A stretch of DNA of 64,000 bases from Lachnospiraceae bacterium (lineage in GTDB: Bacteria; Bacillota; Clostridia; Lachnospirales; Lachnospiraceae): positions 1,178,001 through 1,242,000 of the forward strand of contig JAJXRY010000002.1 of NCBI GenBank assembly GCA_021628825.1, given 5' to 3'. Every line of letters starts with the position of its first letter. The stretch's first letter is position 1. Positions 46,056 through 56,554 of this stretch are shown here, in pieces. Below the pieces are notes generated by a model that did not search any database, was not told the DNA's origin, and was given only the letters and a program-made list of their open reading frames with translations. Both the position numbers and the translations under genes were made by a program.

Positions 46056-48752
46056 ATGTTAAATGAGCAGACGATTGTAAAATGGGACAAGAACGCGGAA
46101 ACGGATCTGCGTAACGGCCTGACAGCAGAACAGGTGGAAGAACGGCAGACAATTTACGGGCCGAACCGGCTCAGGGAAGGAAAGAAGAAGAGTGTGCTTC
46201 AACTCTTCTGGGAACAGTTGAACGATCCCCTGATTTATATTCTGATGGCGGCCATTGCCGTATCGTTATTCCTTGGAGAGGCCGGGGAATCCATGATTAT
46301 TGCAGCAGTAATTATCCTGAATGCAGTCGTCGGGGTGATCCAGGAGGGAAAGGCATTAAAGGCGATCGAGGCCTTGCAGCAATTATCGAGTCCTAAGGCA
46401 CTTGTAAAGCGGGAAGGCCGGGAAATGGAGATTCCAGGAAGTGAGCTGGTGCCGGGAGACCTGATTTTCCTGGAAGCGGGCAGACAAGTTCCGGCTGATG
46501 GAAGGCTGCTTGCGGCGAGCGGACTGCAGATTGATGAAGCGGCGCTCACTGGGGAATCCGTACCGGTGGATAAGGAGGTTCCGGGGCAGAATCAGGAGAA
46601 AGAAATGCTCCATGCGGCAGAAGTGCTCGGAGATCAGAAGCATCTCGTGTTCATGACCACCATGGTAACGGCAGGGCATGGGGAAGCGATCGTAACGGAA
46701 ACCGGAATGCAGACGCAGATCGGAAAGATCGCCGGAATGATTTCAGAGGGCAGGCAAGAGCTGACACCGCTCCAGAAGCGTCTGGAAGATCTGGGTAAAA
46801 TCTTAAGCTTTGTGGCGGTCGGCATCTGTGTATTCCTGTTTGTGGTGGCTGTATTGCAGAAACGGGACATTGGAGAGATGCTGCTTACCGCGATTTCACT
46901 GGCTGTCGCAGCGGTTCCGGAGGGCCTTGCTGCGATTGTGACGGTCGTACTTGCCTTAAGTGTTTCGAGAATGGTGCGTGTCGGAACGATTGTGCGTAAG
47001 CTCCCTTCCGTAGAAACGTTAGGAGCGGTGGATGTGGTCTGTTCGGACAAGACGGGGACGTTAACTCAGAACCGGATGACGGTAAAACAGTGTTATGTGG
47101 ACGGAAAGCTCCTTTCGGTAGAGGATTTCCGGAAAGAAGAGCATGAACAATTCTTAAATGCCTGTGTGCTTTGCAATAATGCAGTGTTGGGAGAGGAAAA
47201 TATCGGAGATCCGACAGAGCTTGCACTGTTATTCCTGGCGCGCGAATGTGGACAGGAAAAGAAAGCAGCAGAAAGGGAGTATGTGCGCATTTCGGAGTGT
47301 GCCTTTGACTCTGTACGCAAGAGGATGACGACCATACATAAAACCGTCAACGGGGAAATTGCCTACAGCAAGGGTGCTGCCGACCGGATTTTAAAGGACT
47401 GCCGGACGGTTCTGAAAAACGGAAAGGAAGCTGCCTTTTCCGAAAGGGCAAAGAATGAGGCACGGAGGGCGATAGAACAGATGGCTTCCGGCGCGTTGCG
47501 GGTTATGGCGCTTGCCATGAAGAAAAAAAGGGAGATCTGAAGGAGGAAAAGGATCTGGTATTCTTAGGACTTGTCGGTATGATGGATCCGCCGCGGGAGG
47601 GCGTGTCAGAGGCAGTGCAGAGCTTCCGCAAGGCCCATGTACAAACGGTGATGATTACCGGGGACCATGTGGATACCGCACTGGCCATAGCAAAGGAGCT
47701 TGGCATTGCACAGAGCCATGAACAGTGCATGAAAGGGGAAGAACTGGATGCGCTTTCGGAAGAAGAGCTGATGGAACGGGTAGAGGGAATCCGGGTATTT
47801 GCGAGAGTGTCCCCCGAACATAAGGTCCGCATCGTGCATGCACTCAAAGCGAAGGGCAAAACGGTAGCCATGACCGGAGACGGGATCAATGATGCACCGG
47901 CGCTGCGGGCAGCAGATGTCGGTGTGGCAATGGGAAAGGGTGGAACGGATGTGGCACGGAATGCTGCAGACCTGATTCTCACAGATGATAACTTTTCCAC
48001 GATTGAAAAGGCGATCCGCGAGGGACGCGGGATTTATGAGAATATCCGCAAAACGATCCTGTTTCTCTTATCCTCAAATTTCGGGGAAATTATCACGATG
48101 CTTGTGGCAATTCTGGCAGGGTTTCCCGCAACCTTAAAGGCAAGTCATATTTTTGTGGGTAAACCTGATTACGGATTCCCTGCCGGCTCTTGCCCTCGGT
48201 ATGGACGGAAACGATGGAGAAGAGCTGATGAATCAGCCGCCGCGCAAAAGCACAGATACCATGTTTTCCCATGGAGGACTGTCCTGTACGCTCTGCTATG
48301 GAGTGGTGATCGGAGTCATCAGTATCCTTGCCTTTATGGCGGTTCCTTATGAGGAACTGCTGCAGCGGCAGCTTCCGGTGAATCTTCTTTCCATGAAAAA
48401 GATTCTGGAAATCGAGTGGATTTTAAATAAAGCACAGACCCATGCCTTTACGGTGCTTGGCATGAGTCAATTGGTGCATGCGGTTGGCATGCGGGATGTT
48501 AACCGGTCGGTGTTTAGGATGAAGCATTTTGAAAACCGGTATATGCTGGCGGCGCTTGGAATCGGACTGCTTTTGCAGGTATTGGTGACCGAGGTGCCTT
48601 ATCTCGTGACGCTGTTTGAAACCAACCGCCTGACGCTTGGCGAGTGGGGACGGCTCCAGATCCTGGCACTGACACCGCTTGCGGTGCATGAACTGCTATG
48701 CCTTTTTACCGCAGCTGGGCAAAAGCAAGGACGAGCAGGAGAAGTGCACTGA
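46056..48752 (+). CDS. Ca2+-type P-type ATPase (frame-broken)
   Basis: 897 residues corrected. The order is that of type-II P-ATPases: N-terminal LTAEQVEERQTIYGPNRL, actuator ALTGESVPVDKE, PEGL membrane motif AVPEGLAAIVTVVLAL, phosphorylation site VVCSDKTGTLTQNRMT, nucleotide-domain SKGAADRI, hinge MTGDGINDAPALRAADVGVA and C-terminal helices (NLITDSLPALALGMDGND). Two breaks: A7 near 47523-47529 (two extra) and T5 near 48152-48156 (one extra). It likely exports Ca2+ (or Mn2+). The last 47 bases overlap the convergent ytaF gene. No Mn-type riboswitch seen; the SD hairpin is the visible control element. Confidence 0.92.
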
Positions 48753-49296
48753 TGATGGAAAGGTTGTGGGAGCAGCGTTTGGAAAAGTAATGTCCTAAGA
48801 GCCATCCGCCCCAAATGGTCACAACATGGATGAATATGGAGTAGGACAGCAGAAGGAAAAGAGAAAGGTGGCAGGTGCCGACGCTCAAGCCGACAGAGAT
48901 GTTGTCGATGGACAAAGTGACGGCAAGGAGTGCCGCTTCATTTAAGGAAAGAATCTGGACTTCCTTCCGGTTGATTTTTGTGGGAGAGGGCGTCGGAGGT
49001 GAGAGCACTTTGCGGAGGATGAAAGGCGGGCAGGGCATCGTAAATTTTGTAAAGGGAAAGAAGAAGCAGGACAACGAAGGGAAGATAGGTTTTTTTAAGA
49101 AGGAAGGAAGCAGGGTAAGCAGCCGGCCACCGAACAGAAAGGAGAGGGTAAGCATTGCCCCGGAGATGAAGGAAATGAGGAACATGGAGGAGGGCGGAAT
49201 TTTCACCCGGTCAAGTCCGTAGGAAAATCCAAAAACAAACGCATCTGCGCACAAAAGGGTGATCAGCAGAAGCGAGAAAATCAGAGAGAAATTCAT
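48706..49296 (-). CDS. ytaF: MntP/YtaF-like sporulation membrane protein
   Basis: 195 residues corrected, six helices in two halves. The conserved acidic positions are LLCADAFVFGFSYGLDRV in helix 1 and LSIDNISVGLSVGT in the second half, as in MntP-type transporters; length and linker suit YtaF. A7 (two extra) and A5 (one extra) on the coding strand add three bases, so the frame is kept but about 25 residues of the linker are misread (PFVVLLLLSLYKIYDALPAF after correction). A role in sporulation is from family knowledge. Divergent from the metallohydrolase gene. Confidence 0.75.
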   Translation of the reverse strand: MNFSLIFSLLLITLLCADAFVFGFSYGLDRVKIPPSSMFLISFISGAMLTLSFLFGGRLLTLLPSFLKKPIFPSLSCFFFPFTKFTMPCPPFILRKVLSPPTPSPTKINRKEVQILSLNEAALLAVTLSIDNISVGLSVGTCHLSLFLLLSYSIFIHVVTIWGGWLLGHYFSKRCSHNLSIISALLLLVLAFAQLR

Positions 49297-49372
49297 GGAG
49301 GGGAGCTCCTTATTCGTTTGCTATATTATATGAAATTATGGTATACTTGTGTGAAGGGAAGGGAGGATGGCA

Positions 49373-50984
49373 ATGAAATTAATATTTATTGGGGCAGACC
49401 ATGAGGTGACAGGAAGCTGTCATTATTTACAGGTCGGAGAGAAACATATTCTGGTGGATTATGGTATGCAGCAGGGTATTGATGCTTTTTGAAAATACAG
49501 AGTTTCCCGGGTGTGAGGCAAAGCTTGATTATGTGATGCTGACACATGCCCATGTGGATCATTCCGGTATGCTGCCACAGCTCGCGGCAAGAGGGTTCCG
49601 GGGACAGATCCTGACAACGGAAGCAACCGCGGACCTTTGTAGTATCATGCTTCGTGACTGCGCGCATATCCAGATGCAGGATGCGGAGTGGAAGAACCGT
49701 AAGGCGAAGCGGAGTGCGGACAATGCGCCGATCGAGCCGCTTTATACCATGGAGGATGCAGACAATATCATCCGCAGGATCGTTCCCTGTGAATACGACC
49801 GGATGATTGAGGTCTGTGAGGGGGTAAAGATCCGTTTTACAGATGTTGGGCATCTCCTTGGATCTGCAAGTATCGAGGTTTGGGCAACCGAAGAGAATGT
49901 AACGAAGAAAATTGTCTTTTCCGGAGACATTGGAAATAAAAACCAGCCGCTCATTAAGGATCCGACGTATACGAAGGAAGCGGATTATGTTGTCATGGAA
50001 TCCACCTATGGGGACCGGTTCCACTCCGAAGAGCGTCCGGATTACATTAAGGAGCTGTCAGGGATTCTGCAGGAGACCTTTGACCGTGGCGGCAACGTGG
50101 TGATTCCTTCCTTTGCAGTCGGGCGAACGCAGGAGATCCTGTATTTTTCTCCGCAAGATCAAAGAAGAGAAGCTTATAAAAAAAATCATGAGGATTTTCC
50201 GGTTTATGTGGATAGTCCGCTCGCAGTAGAGGCAACCGGTATTTTCCATAAAAATGAACTGGACTGCTTTGATGAGGATGCCATGGCACTGGTGAAAAAG
50301 GGGATTAATCCGATTGCCTTTCCGGGGCTTCGGCTTTCCATCACGAGTGATGAATCCAAGGCGATCAATTTCGAGAATACCCCGAAGGTCATTCTTTCCG
50401 CATCCGGCATGTGTGAAGCAGGAAGGATCCGCCACCATTTAAAGCATAATTTATGGAGACCGGAATGTACGATCCTGTTCGTAGGCTATCAGGCAGTCGG
50501 AACATTAGGACGTGTTCTGGTGGAAGGGATCGATGAGGTGAAGCTTTTTGGAGAACCGATTCAGGTACGCGCCAGCATCAAAACGCTTGCCGGGCTGTCC
50601 GGACATGCGGATAAGAACGGGCTCATTGAATGGGTGAGCGCCTTTACCGAAAAGCCTCGCAGGGTTTTCGTGGTACATGGGGAGGATTCTGTGTGCAGAT
50701 CCTTTGTGGAATGCCTGCAGGTGGAGCATGGATTAAAGGCTTATGCGCCTTACAGCGGAACAGTGTTTAATCTGCTGACGAATAAGCTGGAGTACGAAGC
50801 ACTGCCGATTCCGGTTGCAAAGAAGAAGGGACGCACCGGTACGGATGTATTCAGCAGATTGCTGGCAGCAGGCCAGAGACTTCTTACCATTATTCATAAG
50901 AATGAAGGGTGTGCGAATAAGGATCTTGCGAAGTTTGCAGATCAGGTAACCGCACTGTGCGATAAATGGGATCGGGATATCTGA
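49373..50984 (+). CDS. Beta-CASP metallo-beta-lactamase-fold hydrolase (RNA-processing type, frame-broken)
   Basis: 535 residues corrected; ATG 49373 behind GGGAGG. Motifs: FIGADHEVTGSCHYLQ, metal ligands THAHVDHSGMLPQ, DVGHLLGSASIEV, FSGDIG, then beta-CASP motifs SFAVGRTQEIL, SASGMCEAGRIRHHL and SGHADKNGLIEW. This is the archaeal-type CPSF-like group found in anaerobic bacteria, probably an RNA endonuclease. One extra T at 49485-49489 splits off the first 38 residues. T5 near 50144 and A8 near 50178 (three extra in sum) garble about 12 residues (FLRKIKEEKLIKN is correct). Confidence 0.88.
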
Positions 50985-51017
50985 TCCGATCCATAGAAAC
51001 AGGAGATGAATACGGTC

Positions 51018-51515
51018 ATGAATATGATTGTGGCAGTAGATAATAATTGGGCGATCGGAAACCACAACGAACTGCTTGTGAGTATTCCGGCAGATATGAA
51101 GTTTTTCCGGCAGGAAACCGATGGCAAAGTGGTTGTTATGGGGCGTAAGACCTTAGAGAGCTTTCCCAATGGAATGCCGCTTGTTAACCGGGTGAATATT
51201 GTTCTGACGGAGAATCCGGATTACCGGGTGAAGGGAGCGAAAATGGTGCATTCCCTTACCGAGCTGCAGGAGGAATTGAAGCAGTACCGGTCGGAGGATG
51301 TCTATGTGATCGGCGGTGAGAGCGTTTACCGGCAGATGCTTCCTTATTGTGATGTGGTTCATGCCACACGCATTGATATGGAGTATCAGGCAGACGCACA
51401 CTTCCCGAATCTGGAGAAGGATCCGGAGTGGGTAGTGACCGCAGACAGCGATGAGCAGACCTATTTCGATATTCCTTATACTTTTGTGAAGTATGAACGG
51501 CGCAAATCCGGATGA
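51018..51515 (+). CDS. folA: Dihydrofolate reductase
   Basis: 165 residues, intact. ATG 51018 is preferred because AGGAG at 51001-51005 is too close to the earlier ATG. Motifs: IVAVDNNWAIGNHNELL, IPADMKFFRQET, VVMGRKTLESFPNG and VYVIGGESVYRQMLPYCD. The enzyme reduces dihydrofolate to tetrahydrofolate with NADPH, the carrier used by glyA. It starts 33 bases after the metallohydrolase stop, so read-through from that gene is possible. Confidence 0.95.
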   Translation: MNMIVAVDNNWAIGNHNELLVSIPADMKFFRQETDGKVVVMGRKTLESFPNGMPLVNRVNIVLTENPDYRVKGAKMVHSLTELQEELKQYRSEDVYVIGGESVYRQMLPYCDVVHATRIDMEYQADAHFPNLEKDPEWVVTADSDEQTYFDIPYTFVKYERRKSG

Positions 51516-51574
51516 TTACAGGATACAGAAAATCTTAATAGGATTTTCAGATAAAACAGAGGAGATGAAGCATT

Positions 51575-52936
51575 ATGAAGAGAAAAAGTATAGCAGCCCT
51601 GTTGCTGGCAGTAGCTCTCGGTCTTACCGCCTGTGGCGGACAGAGTACCGATGCATCACAGTCCGATACGCAGGAAGCACAGAGTGGAGATGCCAATGAG
51701 GAGCAAAGTGGCGAAGCAGATGGCATCATTGGAACGGATGATTTCGTGGTAACAAGACCGGAGGAAGGAACGCAGCTTGATCCGGGCTTTGCCGTGGATA
51801 GTGGGAATATCCCTGAAATAACCATCGAAGCAAAGCAGATTCCGGACAAGGAGTGCTTTCAGTTCGTGAAGGACATGAAGACGGGCTGGAACCTCGGAAA
51901 TACACTGGAGGCGTATTCCCAGGGAAAGATGTACGGAGATGATACTTCTTCCGAGGAAAGCTGGGGCAACCCGGTTACGACAAAGGAAATGATCGATACG
52001 TTAAAGAATGCGGGCTTCCGTACCGTGCGTATTCCGGTCACCTGGCACAATCATGTAACCGATGACGGCAATGGTCCTGTCATCAGTGAAGCATGGCTTG
52101 ACCGTGTGCAGGAGGTTGTGGATTATGCGTATGACAATGGCATGTATGTGATTTTAAATACACACCATGACAATACCGCCAACATCGATGGCGAGGGCGG
52201 CTATTACCCGGATACGGCACATGCAGAAGAGTCCGACCGGTATATCAAGGGGATCTGGACGCAGGTTGCGGAACGCTTTAAGGATTATGATGAACACCTG
52301 ATTTTTGAATCCCTCAATGAGCCCCGTCTTGTGGGAACGAATTACGAGTGGAACTTCAACGCAGGTGTGGCGGAATGTAAGGATGCTGCCGAGAGTATTA
52401 ACCGCTTAAACCAGCTTTTTGTCGATACCGTGCGTGCAACCGGAGGAAACAACGTGGAGCGTTATCTGATGATGCCGGGTTACGATGCTTCTTTGGCAGG
52501 AGCCATTACGGATCTTTATCAGCTTCCGAACGATATTGTTTCGGATAAACTGATTGTTTCCGTTCATGCGTACACTCCTTATAACTTTGCACTCCGTCCG
52601 GGAAGCGAGAGCGAAGCAACGGATCATTTCTCCTGGGAAGATCCCCAGAGTGTTTACGAGATCGATGATCTGATGAACAGCCTGTATAACAAATTTGTCT
52701 CCAAGGGAATTCCGGTTGTGATCGGAGAATACGGTGCCATGAACCGTGACAACAATACGCAGGACCGTGTGGATTATTATGCATATTATACGGCAGCCGC
52801 CAGAGCCAACGGCATTACCTGCTGTGTCTGGGATAACGGCTCCTTCACCGATGGCGAGATCTTCGGTATCCTGCGCAGGCGTGTAAATAAGTGGTTCTTT
52901 GAAGAGACCGTAGAGGCAATGATGAAGTACTCGTAA
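51575..52936 (+). CDS. Family 5 glycoside hydrolase lipoprotein (endoglucanase-like)
   Basis: 453 residues, intact. The signal ends in a lipobox (LGLTACGGQ), followed by an acidic Ser/Gln/Glu linker to about residue 55, so the enzyme is tethered outside the membrane. The GH5 core shows KTGWNLGNTLEAY, FRTVRIPVTWHNHV, ILNTHHDN, the acid/base FESLNEPR and the nucleophile VVIGEYGAMNRDN. Substrate probably a beta-1,4-glucan or mannan; the subfamily cannot be fixed by eye. No binding modules. It fits fibre use together with the transporter at 62 kb. Confidence 0.9.
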   Translation: MKRKSIAALLLAVALGLTACGGQSTDASQSDTQEAQSGDANEEQSGEADGIIGTDDFVVTRPEEGTQLDPGFAVDSGNIPEITIEAKQIPDKECFQFVKDMKTGWNLGNTLEAYSQGKMYGDDTSSEESWGNPVTTKEMIDTLKNAGFRTVRIPVTWHNHVTDDGNGPVISEAWLDRVQEVVDYAYDNGMYVILNTHHDNTANIDGEGGYYPDTAHAEESDRYIKGIWTQVAERFKDYDEHLIFESLNEPRLVGTNYEWNFNAGVAECKDAAESINRLNQLFVDTVRATGGNNVERYLMMPGYDASLAGAITDLYQLPNDIVSDKLIVSVHAYTPYNFALRPGSESEATDHFSWEDPQSVYEIDDLMNSLYNKFVSKGIPVVIGEYGAMNRDNNTQDRVDYYAYYTAAARANGITCCVWDNGSFTDGEIFGILRRRVNKWFFEETVEAMMKYS

Positions 52937-53021
52937 TGATTCATAACTATTGACTTTTTTTATAGGGATAGGATAATAATAAATAACAGTTATATTATAC
53001 AGAGTTTGGAGGAGAACAGCG

Positions 53022-54047
53022 ATGGAAAAGAAGAACATTGACTGGGGTAACATCGGTTTCGGTTATATTCAGACTGATTACCGTTATGTATCAAATTTTA
53101 AGAATGGAGCCTGGGATGAAGGCGGACTGACACAGGATGCCAATATTGTGCTGAATGAGTGTGCAGGAGTTCTACAGTATGCGCAGACCGTATTTGAAGG
53201 TCTGAAGGCATATACTACCAGCGATGGCCGTACCGTGGTTTTCCGTCCTGATTTAAATGGCGAAAGATTAGAGCAGAGTGCAGCCAGACTGGAAATGCCG
53301 ATCTTCCCGAAGGAGCGTTTCGTAGAGGCGGTTAAGCAGGTGGTGAAAGCAAATGAAGCTTACGTTCCGCCTTACGGAAGTGGCGCAACCCTTTATCTTC
53401 GTCCGTATATGTTCGGATCGAATCCGGTTATCGGTGTAAAGCCGGCTAACGAATATCAGTTCCGTGTATTTGCAACACCGGTTGGCCCTTACTTCAAGGG
53501 CGGCGCTAAGCCGATTACCATCCGTGTCTGCGACTTTGACCGTGCAGCACCGAACGGAACCGGTCATATCAAAGCAGGATTAAACTATGCAATGAGCCTT
53601 CATGCCATTGTAGATGCACATAATCAGGGATACGATGAGAACATGTATCTCGATGCAAAGACCAGAACCAAGGTAGAAGAAACCGGTGGAGCAAACTTCA
53701 TCTTCGTAACCAGGGATGGCAAGGTTGTAACACCGAAGTCCAACAGCATCCTTCCTTCCATTACCAGACGTTCCCTGTTACAGGTAGCAAGAGAATATCT
53801 CGGACTGGAAGCAGAAGAAAGAGAAGTATATTTCGATGAAGTAAAAGACTTCGCAGAAGCAGGTCTTTGCGGTACTGCAGCCGTTATTTCCCCGATCGGC
53901 AAGATTGTGGATCACGGTAAGGAAATCTGCCTGCCCAGTGGTATGGAGCAGATGGGACCTGTTACCAAGAAGCTGTATGATACCTTAACCGGAATCCAGA
54001 TGGGAACCATCAAGGCTCCGCAAGGCTGGATTGTAGAGATCAAATAA
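53022..54047 (+). CDS. ilvE: Branched-chain amino acid aminotransferase
   Basis: 341 residues, intact, behind TTTGGAGG. Fold-type IV PLP enzyme of the longer BCAT subgroup: DANIVLNECAGVLQYAQTVFEG (ecognisable as NECAGVLQYAQTVFEGLKAY), YLRPYMFGSNPVIG, RAAPNGTGHIKAGLNYA with the likely PLP-lysine, VEETGGANFIFV, and FCGTAAVISPIG-like LCGTAAVISPIGKI. It makes Leu, Ile and Val or their keto acids. A TTGACT/ATAATA promoter lies at 52950-52978. Transamination could also feed the oxidoreductase encoded next. Confidence 0.94.
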   Translation: MEKKNIDWGNIGFGYIQTDYRYVSNFKNGAWDEGGLTQDANIVLNECAGVLQYAQTVFEGLKAYTTSDGRTVVFRPDLNGERLEQSAARLEMPIFPKERFVEAVKQVVKANEAYVPPYGSGATLYLRPYMFGSNPVIGVKPANEYQFRVFATPVGPYFKGGAKPITIRVCDFDRAAPNGTGHIKAGLNYAMSLHAIVDAHNQGYDENMYLDAKTRTKVEETGGANFIFVTRDGKVVTPKSNSILPSITRRSLLQVAREYLGLEAEEREVYFDEVKDFAEAGLCGTAAVISPIGKIVDHGKEICLPSGMEQMGPVTKKLYDTLTGIQMGTIKAPQGWIVEIK

Positions 54048-54082
54048 GCAATTCTTTTACAGGGAAACAGACGTAATGCACA

Positions 54083-54127
54083 ATCCCCTTTCTGTGGCTC
54101 TGGTTATACCGGTCATGGAAAGGGGAT
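54083..54127 (+). terminator. Hairpin between ilvE and iorA
   Basis: AATCCCCTTTC pairs with GAAAGGGGAT; the loop has a second small stem. Only CGTTTGG follows, so it may be partial termination or attenuation. Confidence 0.5.
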
Positions 54128-54165
54128 CGTTTGGACTAAAGAATAAATAGAGAGGTGGTTTTATT

Positions 54166-55929
54166 TTGAGTAAAGAAGTAGCAGGAACAACCGTTGTGAT
54201 GCTGGGAAATGCTGCAATCGCCAGAGGTGCGTATGAAGCCGGTGTAAAGGTATCGGCAGCATACCCCGGAACACCCAGTACGGAAATCAGTGAGAATCTG
54301 GTGAAATATAAGGATGAATTATATTCCGAGTGGTCCCCGAATGAAAAGGTGGCAACCGAAGTGGCAATCGGAGCTTCGATCAGCGGAGTGCGTGCCCTTG
54401 TTTCCATGAAGCATGTCGGTGTCAATGTGGCATCCGATCCGCTTTATACCATTTCCTACAGTGGAGTAAACGGAGGACTGGTATTGGTCGCAGCCGATGA
54501 TCCGGGTATTTACAGCTCCCAGAATGAGCAGGATTCCCGTATGGTAGCACGTGCCGCCATGGTTCCTGTGATCGAGCCTTCAGACAGTGAAGAAGCCAGA
54601 GTGTTTATTAAGAGAGCCTTCGAACTTTCCGAGCAGTACGATACCCCGATTATGTTCCGTACAACAACGAGACTGGCACACTCCCAGGGGCTGGTTCATT
54701 TAGAGGAGCGTCAGCAGATTCCGGATAAGCCGTATGAGAAGAATATTGCGAAGAATGTTATGATGCCGGGCAATGCCATCAAGCGCCACCTCGTGGTCGA
54801 GGATCGTTTAAAGAGAATGGCAGAAGATGCGGCAACGCTTGATATCAATAAAGTAGAATATAATGACACAAAGATCGGTGTGATCACGAGTGGAATTCCT
54901 TATCAGTATGTGAAAGAAGTGCTTCCGAATGCTTCCGTATTGAAGCTTGGTCTGGTACATCCGCTTCCGAAGACCCTGATCGAAGAGTTTGCTTCCAGGG
55001 TAGATACCCTTTATATTGTGGAAGAGTTAGAGCCGGTCATTGAAGAACAGGTGAAATCCTGGGGAATCCAGTGTATCGGTAAGGAAATCTTTACCGTACA
55101 GGGCGAATACAGTGCCAACATGCTTCGTAAGGCAATCCTTAAGGAAGATCTGGCAATCGAAGAAGCCGCACAGGTTCCGGCAAGACCGCCAATCCTTTGT
55201 CCGGGATGCCCGCACAGAAGCGTTTATTCCGTATTAAAGAAATTGAAGCTTCATGCATCCGGAGATATCGGATGTTATACCCTGGGTGCGGTAGCGCCTC
55301 TTAGCGTTGTGGATACGACCGTCTGCATGGGCGCAAGTATCAGTAACCTTCACGGAATGGAGAAGGCAAAGGGCAAGGATTATATTAAGAACTGGGTAGC
55401 CGTAATCGGAGATTCCACCTTCTTACATACCGGTGTGAATTCCCTTATGAATATGGTATACAATCAGGCAACCGGAACTGTGATCATTCTGGATAACTCC
55501 ACAACCGGTATGACCGGTCATCAGGATCATGCAGCAACCGGTAAGACCCTCATGGGCGATACCACTTATATGATTAACATTTATAAGCTTTGTAAGGCCA
55601 TGGGGATTGAGCATGTTTACGAAGTGGATGCTTTTGACATTGAAGGCTTGGAGAAGCTGCTTAAGGAAGAAACCCAGAGAGAAGAGATTTCCGTCATCAT
55701 CACGAAGTCCCAGTGCGCACTGCTCAAGACCTTTGTACCGAAGGGCAAATGTGTGGTGGATGTTGAAAAATGTAAGAAGTGCGGACTGTGTATGGTATCC
55801 GGCTGCCCTGCGATGCATAAGGGCGCAGACGGAGAAGCCGTCATTGATGAAACGATGTGCAACGGCTGTGGTCTGTGCATGAAGAACTGTAAATTCGGCG
55901 CTATTTCTTTAGTGCCCAATCAGAAGTAG
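54166..55929 (+). CDS. iorA: Indolepyruvate ferredoxin oxidoreductase, alpha subunit
   Basis: 587 residues, intact, with a TTG start behind AGAGGTGG. The enzyme oxidatively decarboxylates arylpyruvates to aryl-acetyl-CoA and reduces ferredoxin. The N-terminal pyrimidine-binding half has GNAAIARGAYEAGVKVSAAYPGTP (from GNAAIARGA to SAAYPGTPSTEIS). The thiamine-diphosphate half has CPGCPHRSVY, GDIGCYTLG, and VIGDSTFLHTG ... LDNSTTGMTGHQDH. The C-terminus holds two [4Fe-4S] motifs, CKKCGLCMVSGCP and CNGCGLCMKNC. First gene of iorAB-paaK-ACT. Confidence 0.96.
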   Translation: MSKEVAGTTVVMLGNAAIARGAYEAGVKVSAAYPGTPSTEISENLVKYKDELYSEWSPNEKVATEVAIGASISGVRALVSMKHVGVNVASDPLYTISYSGVNGGLVLVAADDPGIYSSQNEQDSRMVARAAMVPVIEPSDSEEARVFIKRAFELSEQYDTPIMFRTTTRLAHSQGLVHLEERQQIPDKPYEKNIAKNVMMPGNAIKRHLVVEDRLKRMAEDAATLDINKVEYNDTKIGVITSGIPYQYVKEVLPNASVLKLGLVHPLPKTLIEEFASRVDTLYIVEELEPVIEEQVKSWGIQCIGKEIFTVQGEYSANMLRKAILKEDLAIEEAAQVPARPPILCPGCPHRSVYSVLKKLKLHASGDIGCYTLGAVAPLSVVDTTVCMGASISNLHGMEKAKGKDYIKNWVAVIGDSTFLHTGVNSLMNMVYNQATGTVIILDNSTTGMTGHQDHAATGKTLMGDTTYMINIYKLCKAMGIEHVYEVDAFDIEGLEKLLKEETQREEISVIITKSQCALLKTFVPKGKCVVDVEKCKKCGLCMVSGCPAMHKGADGEAVIDETMCNGCGLCMKNCKFGAISLVPNQK

Positions 55930-55941
55930 GAGGGCGAAGAG

Positions 55942-56514
55942 ATGGAAACGAAGAATATTATGATTGTTGGTGTCGGTGGTCAGGGAACCCTGCTTACCAG
56001 CCGGATTCTGGGTGGAATTACCCGCAAGGCCGGATATGATGTGAAGATTTCCGAGGTTCACGGAATGGCACAGCGTGGCGGAAGCGTCGTAACCTATGTC
56101 CGTTATGGTGATAAGGTAGCAGAGCCGATCGTGGAAGAAGGACAGGCGGATGTGCTGATTGCCTTTGAACGCCTCGAAGCGCTCCGGTATGCACATTTTC
56201 TGAAAAAGAATGGAGTGATGATTGTCAATGATCTTCGTATGGATCCGATGCCGGTATCCATCGGGGCTGCACAGTATCCGGAGAATATCATTGAGAATCT
56301 GAAAAAGAAGTATCAGGTGATTTCACTGGATGCACAGGCTCTTGCCAAGGAAATCGGCAATGCGAGAGTATTCAACACGATTATCATCGGGGTGGCAGCA
56401 AAGAGAATGGACTTTGCGAAGGAAGACTGGCTGAAGGTCATTGAAGAAACCGTTCCGCCAAAGACGATTGAAATTAATACCAAGGCATTTGAAGCTGGAT
56501 ATGCACTGGGATAG
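55942..56514 (+). CDS. iorB: Indolepyruvate ferredoxin oxidoreductase, beta subunit
   Basis: 190 residues, intact, 12 bases after iorA behind AGGAGGG. It is the gamma-type domain of 2-oxoacid oxidoreductases: IMIVGVGGQGTLLTSRIL, VKISEVHGMAQRGGSVVTYV and ADVLIAFERLEALRY. It pairs with IorA to bind CoA and complete the enzyme. Confidence 0.95.
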   Translation: METKNIMIVGVGGQGTLLTSRILGGITRKAGYDVKISEVHGMAQRGGSVVTYVRYGDKVAEPIVEEGQADVLIAFERLEALRYAHFLKKNGVMIVNDLRMDPMPVSIGAAQYPENIIENLKKKYQVISLDAQALAKEIGNARVFNTIIIGVAAKRMDFAKEDWLKVIEETVPPKTIEINTKAFEAGYALG

Positions 56515-56554
56515 AAGGCAAAAGCAAAAAGAAAGAGAAGGCAGGGAAACAAAA

